Assembly: GCF_029962835.1 (NCBI RefSeq)
Contig: NC_080573.1
Location: 34,837,001 to 34,901,000 of the forward strand
Length of the DNA: 64,000 nucleotides
DNA from: Magnolia sinica
Taxonomy: Eukaryota; Streptophyta; Magnoliopsida; Magnoliales; Magnoliaceae
Direction of reading: 5' to 3'
The notes beneath the pieces are model-generated. The model had not been told where the DNA came from. It worked only from the letters and a program-made list of their open reading frames with translations, and did not search any database. Made by a program: the position numbers and the translations under genes. Every line of letters begins with the position of its first letter. The stretch's first letter is position 1. This document shows positions 1 to 10,836 of the stretch, piece by piece.

Positions 1-75
1 ATCCATGTGCAAATCGAGATGCGGTCCGGTTTGAGCATGTCTAGTTTCATATCCATATCTCACAGATCCAGATTC
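1..75. repeat. Direct repeat, left copy (75 bp)
   Basis: This stretch starts atccatgtgcaaatcgagat and recurs at 759-833 with roughly 85-90% identity by eye. The two copies bracket about 680 bp of unrelated sequence. The left edge coincides with the window edge, so the repeat may extend further left. No coding sense is evident. Its role (element ends, or a tandem copy) is undetermined. Confidence 0.75.
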
Positions 76-758
76 TTCAATTGCATACCCATAAGCAATA
101 GCAGATCTTGTTCCCACTCGAGAGCTTGTAGTTGCAAATCCTCCAGATCTCTAAGATGGAGTTGATCCCACGGATGTAGAGCTTCAGAGCTTATTAACTA
201 ACGTTGATTACCCAGTTAAAGAACCCGTTCCAGCCCCATCAGTTGAAACTATTTATCCAGTCGATGAAGATCCCAAAGCGGGGTCCCTGGTTCACAAGCC
301 TGTTCTATAGCTAGCCCGGGTTGAACCATACTCCGCGGAAGCACACGTTTTAGGACAAACAAATTGATCAGGTCGAATAATCCATTCCAATAAGCTCCTG
401 TAGCAGTAGTAGCCCTATAGTAGCATAGCCCCTGTGTTAGCATCTTAAGAAGCCGTGATATGATAAGCATAAGCATCTCTATCCATGTGAGGCCAGCGAT
501 ATGGATGAAATGTATCCCCGTTCGTGGTAGGAATCGAGCTAAGCGCTACCATGGAAGTCTTTACGGAATGAATCCTCGGTAGTTAGTCATCGCTCTATGA
601 AGGAGTGGGCGAATAAGCATCCTGCAAAGGCATTCAGGCAGGGGAGGTGGCACCAACCACACTCCTGGCTAGGCGTACTCTCGTCGATCCACCAGCTTCG
701 GTTAACAACGTATTCGACCGAGTTTTGAACCGTCGACCCCTTTGGTCCTATACAGATT
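76..758. other. Non-retrotransposon block, origin unknown (possibly organellar DNA)
   Basis: About 680 bp with no similarity I can see to the gypsy, copia or Tat sequences in the window. It has no microsatellites and its base composition looks balanced compared with the AT-rich surroundings. Short open frames occur on both strands but none resembles a known protein. The texture resembles plant organellar, especially mitochondrial, intergenic DNA, so a nuclear organellar insertion is possible. That is an impression only. It truncates gypsy copy A inside its integrase. Confidence 0.35.
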
Positions 759-833
759 ATCCATGTGCAAATCGAGATGTGGTCCGGTTCAAGCACATTT
801 AGTTTCATATCCATATCTCGCAAATCCAGATAC
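759..833. repeat. Direct repeat, right copy (75 bp)
   Basis: Second copy of the repeat at 1-75. It ends a few bases before recognisable gypsy integrase sequence resumes, at about 838 (ttgcaaaacagacccc, matched by a related string near 9393 in gypsy copy B). It therefore marks the right edge of whatever interrupted the integrase of copy A. Confidence 0.75.
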
Positions 834-837
834 TAAG

Positions 838-1500
838 TTGCAAAACAGACCCCATCACTCTCTAAAAACTCCAAAATTGAGACGTGAATCTCGGGTCTCG
901 GTCAGAAACGATTGAAACTGGAATGCCGTGCAGACTCACAATCTCCTTGATGAATAATTTCACAAGCTGGTCCAAGGACCAGGTCGCACAAATCGTAAGA
1001 AAATGTGCCGACTTCGTCAAGTGATCCATGACAACCCAGATGGCATCATGATCGCGCTGAGTTCTCGGCAAGCCCATAATGAAATTTATTGACATGTGCT
1101 CCCACTTCCACGTTGGGACACTCAATGGCTACAATGGACTAGGGGATCTCCGATGATCGGCCTTGACACGCTGTCATGTGTCACACTTGGCCACAAAACT
1201 GGCGATCTAGTGCTTCATCCCCGCCTAAAAATACTATGGCCTCATGTCACGGTACATCTTCGCCAAGCCAGGGTGGATAGAAAACCGCGATCGATGTGCC
1301 TCGGTCATAAAATCTCTACGTAACTCAGGAATATCCAAGACACATAATCAGCCTCTGAAGCGAAGTCCACCATCAGAACCAATCTGCCAATCTGATTGAC
1401 TCTCAGATGTCGCCTCAGCCCTATAACTCTACAATGAATCATCAGCCTACTGAGCCTTGATCACCCTTGCGACAAGAGAGGGTTGAATCGATAAGCTTGA
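838..1500 (-). pseudogene. Gypsy copy A integrase (truncated, first catalytic Asp lost)
   Basis: The minus-strand frame at 862-1125 reads a clear Ty3/gypsy integrase core: [10 protein letters not shown], then [15 protein letters not shown] and [12 protein letters not shown]. The N-terminal zinc-binding region lies in the decayed stretch 1130-1500. The first catalytic Asp, expected in the motif (M/T)DF, reads Asn here (INF), while the second Asp (SDRDPRF) is kept. The third catalytic residue, Glu, would lie beyond the break at about 838 and is missing. Copy B still has Asp at the first position (LTDF). This is a dead remnant. Confidence 0.9.
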
Positions 1501-1503
1501 TAA

Positions 1504-2253
1504 CTAAACAATAGCAGACTGCAGACCGATCTCAAAATCATATGCTGCTACATCCTCAAGCATCTTCCACTCTTGAATCATCATATGCGCCACCAGGCCT
1601 CGTGGCTGACGACTGAGGGCATCCGCCACCACGTTTGCCTTGCCTAGGTGGTACTGGAGATCAAAATCATAATTCTTCAGGAGCTCCATCCAACGCCTTT
1701 GCCTCATGTTCAGCTCCGACTGAGAGAATATGTACTTCAAGCTCTTGTGGTCAAAGAAGAGCTCGAATCTAACCCCATAGAGATAGTGCCTCCACACCTT
1801 CAGTGTGAAGACAACTGCTGCCAACTCCAAATCGTACGTGGGGTAGTTCAGTTCATGGAGTTTGAGCTAGCGAGACGCATAAGCCACTGGTCTCCTATGC
1901 TTCATTAGGACAGCACCCAAGCCAATATATGAAGCATCGGTAAATACAATGAATCCATCACTCCCAGAGGGAAGAGTGAGGACAGGAGTGGAGATGAGGC
2001 GATCCTTCAGCTCTATAAATGCTCGCTCACAGGTGTCGCTCAAAACAAACTCTACGCCATTTCGAGCTAACCTGGTCAACGGGGCCATGATATGAGAGAA
2101 GCCCTCAATAAAATGCCGGTAGTAGCCCGCTAAACCAAGAAAACTATGGATATCGGACGGGCTCGTGGACTGGTCCCACTGACGCACTGCCTCAACCTTT
2201 GAGGGGTCCACTGCGACATCCTCCCTCGTCATGACATGACCGAGAAACTTCAC
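1504..2253 (-). pseudogene. Gypsy copy A RNase H and RT C-terminal (connection) region
   Basis: Two minus-strand frames cover this block. The frame at 1867-2253 carries KFLGHVMTRE, FLGLAGYYRHFI and the start of RNase H (FTDAS, GAVL). The frame at 1504-1830 carries [28 protein letters not shown] and [14 protein letters not shown], the typical RNase H end of plant Ty3/gypsy polyproteins. A frameshift near 1830-1870 separates them. The matching part of copy B (29583-29990) ends abruptly at SQSELN, where the copia element and its flanking deletion intervene. Confidence 0.92.
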
Positions 2254-2860
2254 CTCCTCCCGCCAAAACTCACACTTTTATAGCTTCGCATATAACTGGT
2301 GGGCACGGAGGGTCTGCAATGCAATCTCCAAATATTGTGCATGCTCCTCACGGGTCCTCTAATAAATCAGAATGTTGTCGATGAAGACCACAATAAACTG
2401 ATCGAGATATGGACGAAAGACCTCGTTCATCAGTTGCATGAACACTGTGGGCATATTGGTCAGTCCGAAGGACATGACTTGAAACTCAAAATAACCATAA
2501 CACGTCCTGAAAGCCGTCTTCGAGATGTCTTCCTCTCGGACCCAAATCTGATGATAACCAGAATGCAGGTCAATCTTCGAAAAGAACTATGCACCCTGCA
2601 GCTGATCAAATAAATCATCTATCCTCGGGAGTGGATACTTGTTCATGATCGTGACTCGGTTGAGCTTGCAGTAATCCACGCAGAGCCTTAACGAGCCATC
2701 CTTCTTCCTGACGAAGAGTACCGGCGCTCCCCAAGGTGAACTGCTTGGACGAATGAAGCATAACTCTCACAACTTATCCAACTTCCACTGTAGCTCCCTC
2801 AACTCCATCGGTGTCATACGATACAGGGCCCTTGATATAGGCGTGTTACCGGGCATCAGA
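2254..2860 (-). pseudogene. Gypsy copy A reverse transcriptase core (FIDN instead of FIDD)
   Basis: The minus-strand translation, over several broken frames, gives the chain [43 protein letters not shown], then [13 protein letters not shown]. The catalytic box of Ty3/gypsy RT is normally F/YxDD. Here the second Asp codon is AAC (Asn), whereas copy B reads FIDD at the same place (near 30240-30255). In-frame stops also occur (for example after the FIDN box), so the protein cannot be made. It lies directly upstream (higher coordinate) of the RNase H block, as expected. Confidence 0.9.
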
Positions 2861-2989
2861 TCAATCTGGAACTCAATATGCCGGCACGGCGACAATCCCA
2901 AAATCTCCTAAAACACATAGAAAAAATCACAGACCACATGTAAATGATCGATACACAAGGCAACAAGCTCCTCAACGGTGCAGGACATA

Positions 2990-4755
2990 AAACAAGCAAC
3001 TGCTCTCCTCTAGGCTCGGCAACGAACTGGAATTATGACAAGCCTAGTATATAAAATGTGACTGTCCTTATAGAGCGGCCCAAGATGGCGTGGTACTCAG
3101 TAAGCCAATCCATGCCCAGGATAACATTGAAATCGGACATCGGCAGCACACACACGTGGTGGGCTAGAAAATCTCTCCCACTAACATGTGGCAAGATGAA
3201 CAATAACATCCCAACACTGTAGTCTTCCCCAAGGGCGTCGATACGGTCAACCCCTCACTAACAGACTCTGTTGACAATTCAAATGATCGATAAAAATCCT
3301 CACACATGAATTAGTGTGAAGCATCAGAATTAAATAATACTTGGGCAATGTATGCAGAGACTGGGAGTATACCCTCAACGACTCCTCCGGAGGACTGCGG
3401 GTCCTTCTGAGCTGCATAGAACCTACCCTGAGCTGGCTGGGGAGGTGCTTGTCCCCTCGGAGGTCCCTGCTATTGCTGATGCCACTGAGGTAGCCTGTAC
3501 TACCGCCTTTGCTGCTGCTAAGGTCTTGGCGGCTGAGGTGGCTGCGGTCACTGCTATTGGGATCGCTGCTACTGTGGTCGCTGCTGCCGTGGAGGCTGTT
3601 GTGGCCCTCTCGGCTGCTGATGCTGTTAAGGGTGGAGGCACTCATGTATGAGGTGCCCTGTCCCACCACATCTAAAATAAGTCCCTGTAAACAGCCACTG
3701 GGTGGTGTTGGAGGTGCTGATAGTGTTGCTGGTGCTCTGACGGATGGGTGGCCCCTGTGCCTCTGTGACCGTCAATGCTGCTGGGAGCTACTAGAGGGGG
3801 CTTGTCTCTTCCAGTCTCTCCTCTGATCTTAATCGCTCTGCGTGCCAGCCCACTCAGCTTCATAAATCTGAGCCCTCCGTACTACCGCTTGAAAAGTCGG
3901 GAGGTCATGCCTAGTAACACAGCCTCAAAGACCGTAACGCAAGCCGTTCTTGAAACAACGGGCCTTCTACCCCTTATCATTAACAAAATATGGTGCAAAT
4001 CTGGACAACGCTATAAAATGAGCTGCATATTGTGCCACAGACATGTCTCCCTGCACCAAGGTCTGAAACTCTAACGCTCACTGCCGATGAATGTGGTCAG
4101 GGAAGTACTGCTGGTCGAATCAGTTTACAAAATCCTCCCATGTCCAAACAAAATCAGGCCCTACAACACGGGTAACGGAGGTCCACCAGTGATCAACCTC
4201 ACCCTGGAGAAGAAACATGGCTAACCGGACAAACTGCTCGGTCGTACATGCCATAGTATCAAAAATCTTCTCCACATCGGAGCACCATCTCTCGACTTCT
4301 TTCAGATCTGGCTTGCCCTGAAAAAATGGGGGATTGAGTTGTCTGAACTCTTGAAGGAGGGCGCTCGTGCGCTCCTACTCTGCCTGGGCTGTCGAAACAA
4401 CAGGGTACCTGCCCTATGCCTGAAGGGTGGCCGTTACAGCCTGCAACGTCTGATGTAATAGCGAGGAACTCACGGGTATGGTCGGATCCACACCGGTCTC
4501 AGGTGGAGGAATGACATCCTCAGGATGGGGAGTAGGGATCTCTAGTGGTAGAGTGGGAGTCATAGGTGGTAGAGCGGGAGCCTCAGGTGGTGGAGCAGGA
4601 GTCGCTCGGGTCACTCTCTTAGGTGGTATGTCCTATTGGAAAGAACAAGGACGCCTATTAACCTTAAGAACTCTCGAAGGCATGCACTTTAGGGAACTAA
4701 ATCGGAAGGTTACGCTGTTGGGACCTAGTTGTTTTGAACTCGTAGCAAACATGTG
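2990..4755 (-). pseudogene. Gypsy copy A gag, zinc knuckle and protease (degenerate)
   Basis: Gag begins near the PBS and spans about 4750-3700. It has a proline-rich stretch around 4414-4614 and the retrotransposon-gag core around 4300-3900. The zinc knuckle near 3625-3670 reads YFRCGGTGHLIHEC, so the first Cys of C-x2-C-x4-H-x4-C is Tyr. The protease motif near 3310-3345 reads FNSDAS where LFDSGAS is expected: both the catalytic Asp and the Gly are lost by G-to-A changes. Copy B keeps FDSGAS. The alanine- and leucine-rich open frames on the plus strand here are antisense shadows. Confidence 0.88.
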
Positions 4756-4783
4756 ATATTGTTCTTGATTCTTCTCAAGTTAT

Positions 4784-4795
4784 GCTCTGATACCA
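4784..4795 (-). promoter_or_regulatory. Primer-binding site (tRNA-iMet type) of gypsy copy A
   Basis: The plus strand reads gctctgatacca, the reverse complement of TGGTATCAGAGC, the usual initiator-tRNA-Met PBS of plant LTR retrotransposons. It sits five bases from the LTR edge at 4801. This fixes the element on the minus strand with its 5' LTR to the right. Confidence 0.93.
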
Positions 4796-4800
4796 ACTTC

Positions 4801-7800
4801 TGTCACACCACAAACTCAGAAACTGCGCTCACAAAAATCTCGATCACCGAATCTGTAGCCACCAGCCTCTGTAGTACCCCGTTCTCGGCTCATGGCACCC
4901 ATAAGCCAGGTTCTGATCCTGGGATCCTATAAGGAGGATTTTTTTTAAAATATGAATTTGATTCACAATAAGCATAACCCACGAATAATAACCAATAATA
5001 TCATCACAAATCCACTATGATAAAAAAATTTGAGTACAATGAGCATAAAGAGAAATACAGTAACAGAATCAGAAGCTCCAAAAGCTCAACTGCACGCTCC
5101 TGGTGCGACTAAGCTATGGCTGCGTCATGGCGTCACCTGCACACATCAATCATGCATAAGGTTATAGAACGCTTAGTAGGTGGTGAGAGTGTGCGCACAA
5201 TACAAGCATGCTCAGAATGCAATATCAGAGTCATGTGGAATCATACTGATGAGTACATAAATGCAATCAGCCAAACCAAGGCTATACGGTGCGAGACATG
5301 AAGGCCATGCGATGCGAGATGTTACTCAAGCATGTCAATCCTCATCCAAATCCACATATCAATGCAGCTCATCATTAGAGCATCAAATATCAGTACAGTT
5401 CTCACTTTGGACAACCACCGGGGTTTAATACACTCCAAATGACTCTGCCCCTTTCTCAAGTGCGCAATCCAAGTGAGCGTAAGAAACCTCACTATCTGCC
5501 TAACCAATAGTCTGTTAATACCTATCTGGCACGTCGATAGTGGACCCATTTATGAGTTGGTCATACTCAGCCTAGTAATGTCACTTACCCTCAGGGGGAT
5601 AAGTCCACACCCCTTTCCAACTGACCATGACATAGTGGGAGACATAGCCTCCTAGTATTCGGCCCTCGTGTACTCATGTATCCACTCAGTCTCGACATTG
5701 GAGTTATCCTCTAGTACTATCAAGTTTTAGAGATTTTCACCCAGGGATATCCATGGCGCCCCGATCCTAGTAACAATATTTTCGGTGTCCGATCCATCCA
5801 TCCACGATATGCCTGTGGAGGCTACAACCTTGATGTCGCTAGGGCGTATAGTAATCATGTCATACAAATGCGAGGTGTATGAATCACACTATCAATCATG
5901 CAACAATCCTACGCGTACCGCGCACTCATGTGGGGCAACTCTGCCTATCAGGGAGCCCCATAAACAATCTGCCCGTAGACATATGCTATGATCAGTCACT
6001 CCTCATATCAAGCATACATATGCTGCGTATGAGCATGAATCATGGAGCTATACTAAGCATGTTATATGGTGATGAACTCTATTCATAACGAAGATGGGCC
6101 TAGACAGCCTATACACAACAAGTATGGGCTTAATAATGGGCCCTATGAAGAGTTATAATGCAGACATTTAACCATCATTGCTCTTACAATGTGGACGTCA
6201 AACCATCATTGCTCCCAAGGCATGGCCTGCCATAAACATCATTACATACACAACGGTGGAATCGCACACCGCAATGGACCTCATATACATCACATTCACC
6301 CTCACACAAAGGCCTCACATTCATCTCATTGGGCCTCACTCATGGTCCTTAACCTATGGGCTTCGAATACATCACAATGGACCGCATATACATCAAGTGG
6401 ACCGCATCACATGGGACGCACCAACGGGCCTTATATATATCAAGTGGGTCGTATCAATGGGCCGCATTACATGGGCCACACCAACGGGCCTTATATACAT
6501 CAAGTGGGCCGTATCAATGGGCCGCACCAAAGGGCCTCATATACATTAAGTGGGCTGTAATAATGGGCTGCACCAATGGGCCACATATACATCAAGTGGG
6601 CCGCATTACATGGGCCGCACTAATGGGCCTCTTATACATAAAGTGGGCCGTATCAATGGGCCGCACCAATGGGCCTCATATACATCAAGTGGGTTGTATC
6701 TATGGGCCGCACCAACACACCTCATACACATCAAGTAGGTCGTATCAATGGGCCGCACCAACGTGCCTCGCACAAATGGGCCACAAATACATCAAGTGGG
6801 CTGCATCATATGAGCCTCAACAATGGGCTTCATATACATTAAGTGGTCCCACCGTAACATTTATTTTTCATCCAATTGGTTCATAAGGTCACACGAACCT
6901 GACTTAAGAGGAAAAACAAACTTCATACTAATCCAAAACTTCTGGGACCCCAAAACGGGTTTCAATGGTAGCCGTTCAATCCCCACTGATTTTTGTAGTG
7001 TGGTCCACCTGATAGACGGCATGGATATACAACATATTTATCAAAGGTGGACCCCACTGTCTAGCAGCTGTTGGACTGTGTGGATGATGATCATCGAGGT
7101 GGGCACGAAAGATGAACAACGTGAAGTATACATCATGCGGAACCCATAGAGCTTGGTGACATCATTCACAGCAGCACCTAGCTGCATGAGGTGAACTAGC
7201 CAATCCATCTAGTGGTGGGTCCCACATGGGGCCCACCATATGCACATATCATATATATATAATATTATTATATATCTTATCTTATTATCTTTTTTTAATA
7301 AAGGCAACGTCCATATTGCATGACGCCCACCAATGGGGAGTTTGGATGAAACGCATACATCAATGGGGTCCACAGGACCTGTTGTCGTAGGTCCAGCAAT
7401 GCAAGTGAGTCCCACCGTCGATCTTGGGTCCCATCGTCCAGATGGACGGTGGAAAGAGTGGATAAAACACTTACATCATCGATGGTCCCCATCGTTCCCT
7501 GTACTGGACGGTGGTGCGATCCACTTGGGATTTAGATCTGCCTCATTTCCTGGATGGACGACGTGGATAACTCATCAATATGGGTCCACATGTATGTGGC
7601 CCACTTGATCAGATCAAGATGATATTTTGTATTTTCCCATCATCCAGGCCGTCCAACTGGACCGCCAGTCCAGCAAGGGGGACGGCAAGGCCGTCCCACC
7701 TATGGACAATCTAGATTGCCCCTAGGTGGGCTGGTGAATCAGGAAAAAAGGGAGAGAGATAGAGAGAGAGAGAAATGATTGACCCTTAATAACATTCAAT

Positions 7801-8468
7801 GGTGGATCACCCACCTATTGGCCTTCTTCTTTACCTCCTTGAACTCCTTGGCTCCTTAGCTCCCTCTTTGATGGTGGAAGATGGGGATTGAAGGGTAGAG
7901 ATTAGGGTAGGGAAGTGGGCCACACCTATCTTCTTGGAATGCTTGGACGTTGGATGCTCTCCTTGGGAGCTTCAGAGTGAAGGGAGAAATGAGAGAGATA
8001 GAGATATGATGGATAAAAAGAGATGGGATGGGTGTAAGGAAGGGATGGGTTGGGTTGAATTTTGGGTGAGAGAGGGATGGGTGGAGAGAGAGTGAGAGAG
8101 AGAGTGTTGACTTTAGGTAAGGGTGGTGCAAGAGGGGGATGGTTGTTTGTACTTGACTTGATTTGATTGATTGATGGGATAGATCATAGAGATTCTCTCA
8201 GAATTTACACGTGCGGCATTTTCCTCGAAATGAACGATGGCCCACATCTTTTGGTCTGGGTATCGCATCAGCATGCGAGATGCGGCATTGGAGCCATGGC
8301 GACGGTGCGGTCACTAGGATATAAATTTTAAGTCGAGCCGATATAGATCTTTGGGATGTGACTTAGGGTCATGCACAAACGCCAATTACAGGTCGAGGGT
8401 TACCGAAATTCGACAGGAAGGACCCCGAAAGCCTAAGGAATGGTATAGTATAGGATACGGGCCTTATA
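4801..8468 (-). mobile_element. Gypsy LTR shared by copies A and B (3.67 kb)
   Basis: On the plus strand the LTR starts tgtcacacc and ends gccttata (gccttaca in the second copy at 32573-36301). The left side adjoins the PBS of copy A, so it is A's 5' LTR. The right side adjoins the polypurine tract of copy B, so it is also B's 3' LTR. It contains a 46-bp minisatellite (6405-6850), GA-rich microsatellites (about 7745-7775 and 8080-8105) and a TA-rich stretch near 7250-7275. Open frames across the minisatellite encode repetitive peptides and are not genes. Identity to the other LTR is roughly 80-85% by eye, so the array is old. Confidence 0.92.
6405..6850. repeat. 46-bp minisatellite in gypsy LTR
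   Basis: Roughly ten imperfect tandem units of about 46 bp, each built on catatacatcaagtgggccg and tatcaatgggccgcacc. The same array is present at 34190-34625 in the outer LTR and, inverted and more diverged, at 42830-43325. It belongs to the LTR family rather than being a local expansion. Confidence 0.9.
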
Positions 8469-8482
8469 GCTCTCCCTTCAAA
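8469..8482 (-). promoter_or_regulatory. Polypurine tract of gypsy copy B
   Basis: On the minus strand, tttgaggacaaaattt is followed by ttttgaagggagagc directly before the LTR (tataaggcccgta). This is the usual gypsy 3' end, with a purine run adjoining the 3' LTR. Confidence 0.8.
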
Positions 8483-9860
8483 ATTAAAAATTTTGTCCTC
8501 AAAATTTACCCAATCATCGCAACTAGACATAACTCATAAAGGAATAGGAAACATAGCATCGTTATATAAAATTGGAGACAGCATAAAAGATACAACATAT
8601 AATCAATCATAAAAAAGATGGGGATAGTGCTCTCGAATCTTGGCATCGCGCTCCCAAGACGCCTCATCAACAGAATGGTGACCCCACTGCACCTTCACTA
8701 AAGGGATGACCCTGGTCCGGAGGACTTACTCCTTCCAATCAAGGATACGAACTTGATGCTCAATGTAAGAAGCATCCTCACGAACCTTCAACGGCTGCCA
8801 ATCAATAACAGGAACTACGTTTGACCCACACTTCCTCAGCGTAGAGACATGAAAAATATTATAGATGCTAGACAACAGAGATGGCAAGGCAAACCAATAG
8901 GCCACGGCGCCAACGCGCTCAATGATCTCGAAAGGTCCAATGAATCTCAGGGCAAACTTGCCCTTTCGCTCTAAATCAAACTACGCCCTTCACGGGCGAG
9001 ACCTTGAGATACACTATGTCCCCAACAGTGAACTCCAAGGGATGACGCCGTTGATCAGCAAAACTCTTCTACTGGCTCTGATCTGTGCGCATACTCTGCC
9101 TGATGATATTGGTAGCCTGTGACGTCTGCTGCATAAGCTCGGGACCTAGGAGAAGCTGCTCTCTGACCTCGGTTTAACAACTCAGAGATCTACATGGTCT
9201 GCCATATAGTGCCTCAAAAGGAGTCTGCCAATGCTTGCCTGGTAGCTGTTATTATATGCAAACTCAGTCAATCACAGATGCTCATCCCAGATACCCCTGA
9301 AGTCAATCATGTAGGCCCGAAGCATATCCTCAAGGATTTGGTTGACCCTCTTGGTCTGTCCATCAGTCTGTGGATGGTACACGATGCTGAGCTGCAAAAT
9401 AGACCCCATCGCTCTCTAAAAACTCCTTAAAAACTGAGACGTGAACCTTGGGTCTCAGTCATAAACGATCAAAACTGGAATGCCTTGTAGTCTAACAATC
9501 TCCTTGGTGAATAATTTCGTAAGCTGGTAGAAGGACCAGGTCGCACGAATCGTAAGAAAATGTGTCGACTTCGTCAGGTGATCCACGACAACCCAAATGG
9601 CATGATGACCGTGCTAAGTCCTCGACAAGCTCATAATGAAATCTGTCAACACGTACTCTCACTTCCACATCGGGACACTCAACGGCTGCAATGGACCAGG
9701 GGATCACTAATGATCGGCCTTGACACACTGGCATGTGTCACACTTGGCAACAAAACTAGTGATCAAGTGCTTCATCCCTACCCAAAAATATTATCGCCAC
9801 ATATTACGGTACATCTTCATCGAGCCAGGGTGGATAGAAAACCCCGATCGATGTGCCTTG
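8483..9860 (-). pseudogene. Gypsy copy B integrase and chromodomain-like C-terminus
   Basis: Minus-strand translation gives, in order, the integrase core with LTDFIM (first Asp kept), [22 protein letters not shown] with an internal stop, and TKRVNQILEDMLRAY around the third acidic residue. An SH3-like region (IIERVGAVAYWFALP, FHVSTLRKC) and a terminal segment IPLVKVQWGHHSVDEASWER at about 8640-8710 follow. The last resembles the chromodomain-like end of chromoviral integrases. Several in-frame stops disable it. The 5' side is cut at 9860 by the copia element. The matching sequence of copy A runs on from position 1303. Confidence 0.9.
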
Positions 9861-10379
9861 TGTAAGTGCTATGTTTTCTAGCTCCTATGATTGTCAAATT
9901 TTATAGTGCCAAAACCTCTAGGAATCTGTGTTTTGTGTAGCTCATCTACATATTCAAGAGAATGCTCTCAAGTACAAGAACAAAGGTTTGCACCTCAAGA
10001 ACTTCAATGCAAGATCAAGAGATATACAAGTTCAAGATCAAGTATAACACCAAGTGTTAGTTCAATCTTTCAAGCTTCAATTGTTAGAGGTTTCAAAGCT
10101 TCATCCATGTCAAGACAAAGTTCTTTATGTTGAACCTCAAAGCTCAAGATGAAATACAAGTTAAGTACTTCAAGTTCAAGCTTCAAAGTGTTACGAGATG
10201 TCAAGCTTCATGTACGTCAAGATGTTAAGCTTCATGTACTTCAAGATCTACTATCAATCAAAGCAAAAGATGTTTCAATGTTCAAGTATCACTTATAAGG
10301 TATGTAAGACCCTAGATTGACCATATGTTAGGTCATTGTTGATTGCATACTTTAATTGGTCATTACATGAGTGTATAGA

Positions 10380-10760
10380 TCGTTTCTTGACTAGTCTTAG
10401 CCTATGTTTGACTAGTCCTAACACTGGCTCAACTAATCCAAGAAATTCCTCATTCGGCCCAAGGTTTGTTACTAATTTTCAGAATTTTTTGTTAGAGCCT
10501 CGACCAGTCCTAGAGATTGCTCGACCAGTCCTAGAGACTACTTGACCAGTCGAGTGAACAATGCTCGACTCAAAGTCTAGCAACTAAATTGGGTCCCACA
10601 TGACCAGTTGTTAATAGGACTCGACCGGTCGTGAAGGTCACTCGACCGGTTGAGCAGGTCCTTCGACCAGTCGTGGAACGGCCTGATCTATCGCGCCCAA
10701 AATTTCAAATGTTTGTTGGTCCTTCAATTAGTTGAGCTGACCTCTGGGCCAGTTGAGTGA
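10380..10760. repeat. Cluster of CGACCRGTCGAG-like motifs in copia U3
   Basis: About ten imperfect copies of the near-palindrome cgaccagtcgag / cgaccggtcgag, in both orientations, spaced tens of bases apart upstream of the TATA box. Equivalent clusters lie at 26285-26445 and 28755-29075, and the motif starts again at about 63963. Their dense, promoter-proximal placement suggests a cis-regulatory role, which is not shown by sequence alone. Confidence 0.8.
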
Positions 10761-10774
10761 ACAGTTTCTACACT

Positions 10775-10782
10775 TATAAATA
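10775..10782 (+). promoter_or_regulatory. TATA box of copia 5' LTR
   Basis: tataaata within acttataaatag, matched exactly in the 3' LTR at 29096-29103. The LARD insertion point is 55 bp downstream, close to the expected transcription start, so the 5' LTR promoter is separated from the body of the element. Confidence 0.75.
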
Positions 10783-10831
10783 GAACACGATTTTTCAGAG
10801 TTTGATATCCAATTCAAGCAAAATTAAGACA

Positions 10832-10836
10832 CCACT
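10832..10836. repeat. Target-site duplication of the LARD, left
   Basis: ccact directly before the LARD end (tgtaacacc). It is matched by ccact at 20334-20338. The uninterrupted 3' LTR carries a single ccact at this place. Confidence 0.95.

Larger units (their letters stand above)
838..4800 (-). mobile_element. Ty3/gypsy element, internal region copy A (degenerate, chromovirus-like)
   Basis: Read on the minus strand, the order is gag (about 4750-3700), zinc knuckle (about 3670-3625), protease (about 3345-3000), RT (about 2860-2260), RNase H (2250-1504) and integrase (1500-838), the standard Ty3/gypsy order. A tRNA-iMet-type PBS lies at 4784-4795, against the LTR at 4801. All reading frames are broken by stops and frameshifts. 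The integrase is cut off at about 838, so the C-terminal part and 3' LTR are not present here. Copy B (8469-32572) is a close relative. Together they form two internal regions sharing one LTR. Confidence 0.93.
9861..10836 (+). repeat. Copia 5' LTR, left part (U3)
   Basis: Starts tgtaagtgctatgttttc, identical to the start of the 3' LTR at 28239. It holds clusters of cgaccagtcgag-like motifs (10380-10760) and a TATA box (10775-10782). It stops at 10836 where the LARD begins and resumes at 20339. In the 3' LTR the two flanks are contiguous (near 29150, gacaccactctgagag), which proves the interruption. Confidence 0.95.

Noticed and set aside
3352..3826. Alanine- and leucine-rich open frames on both strands near the gypsy gag
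   Set aside because: Antisense or alternative-frame shadows of a degenerate GCT/CAG-like stretch between gag and protease. No homology, and the same occurs in copy B (31311-31541).
6405..6850. Possible CRISPR-like array
   Set aside because: Units are contiguous tandem copies without unique spacers, and the context is a plant LTR.
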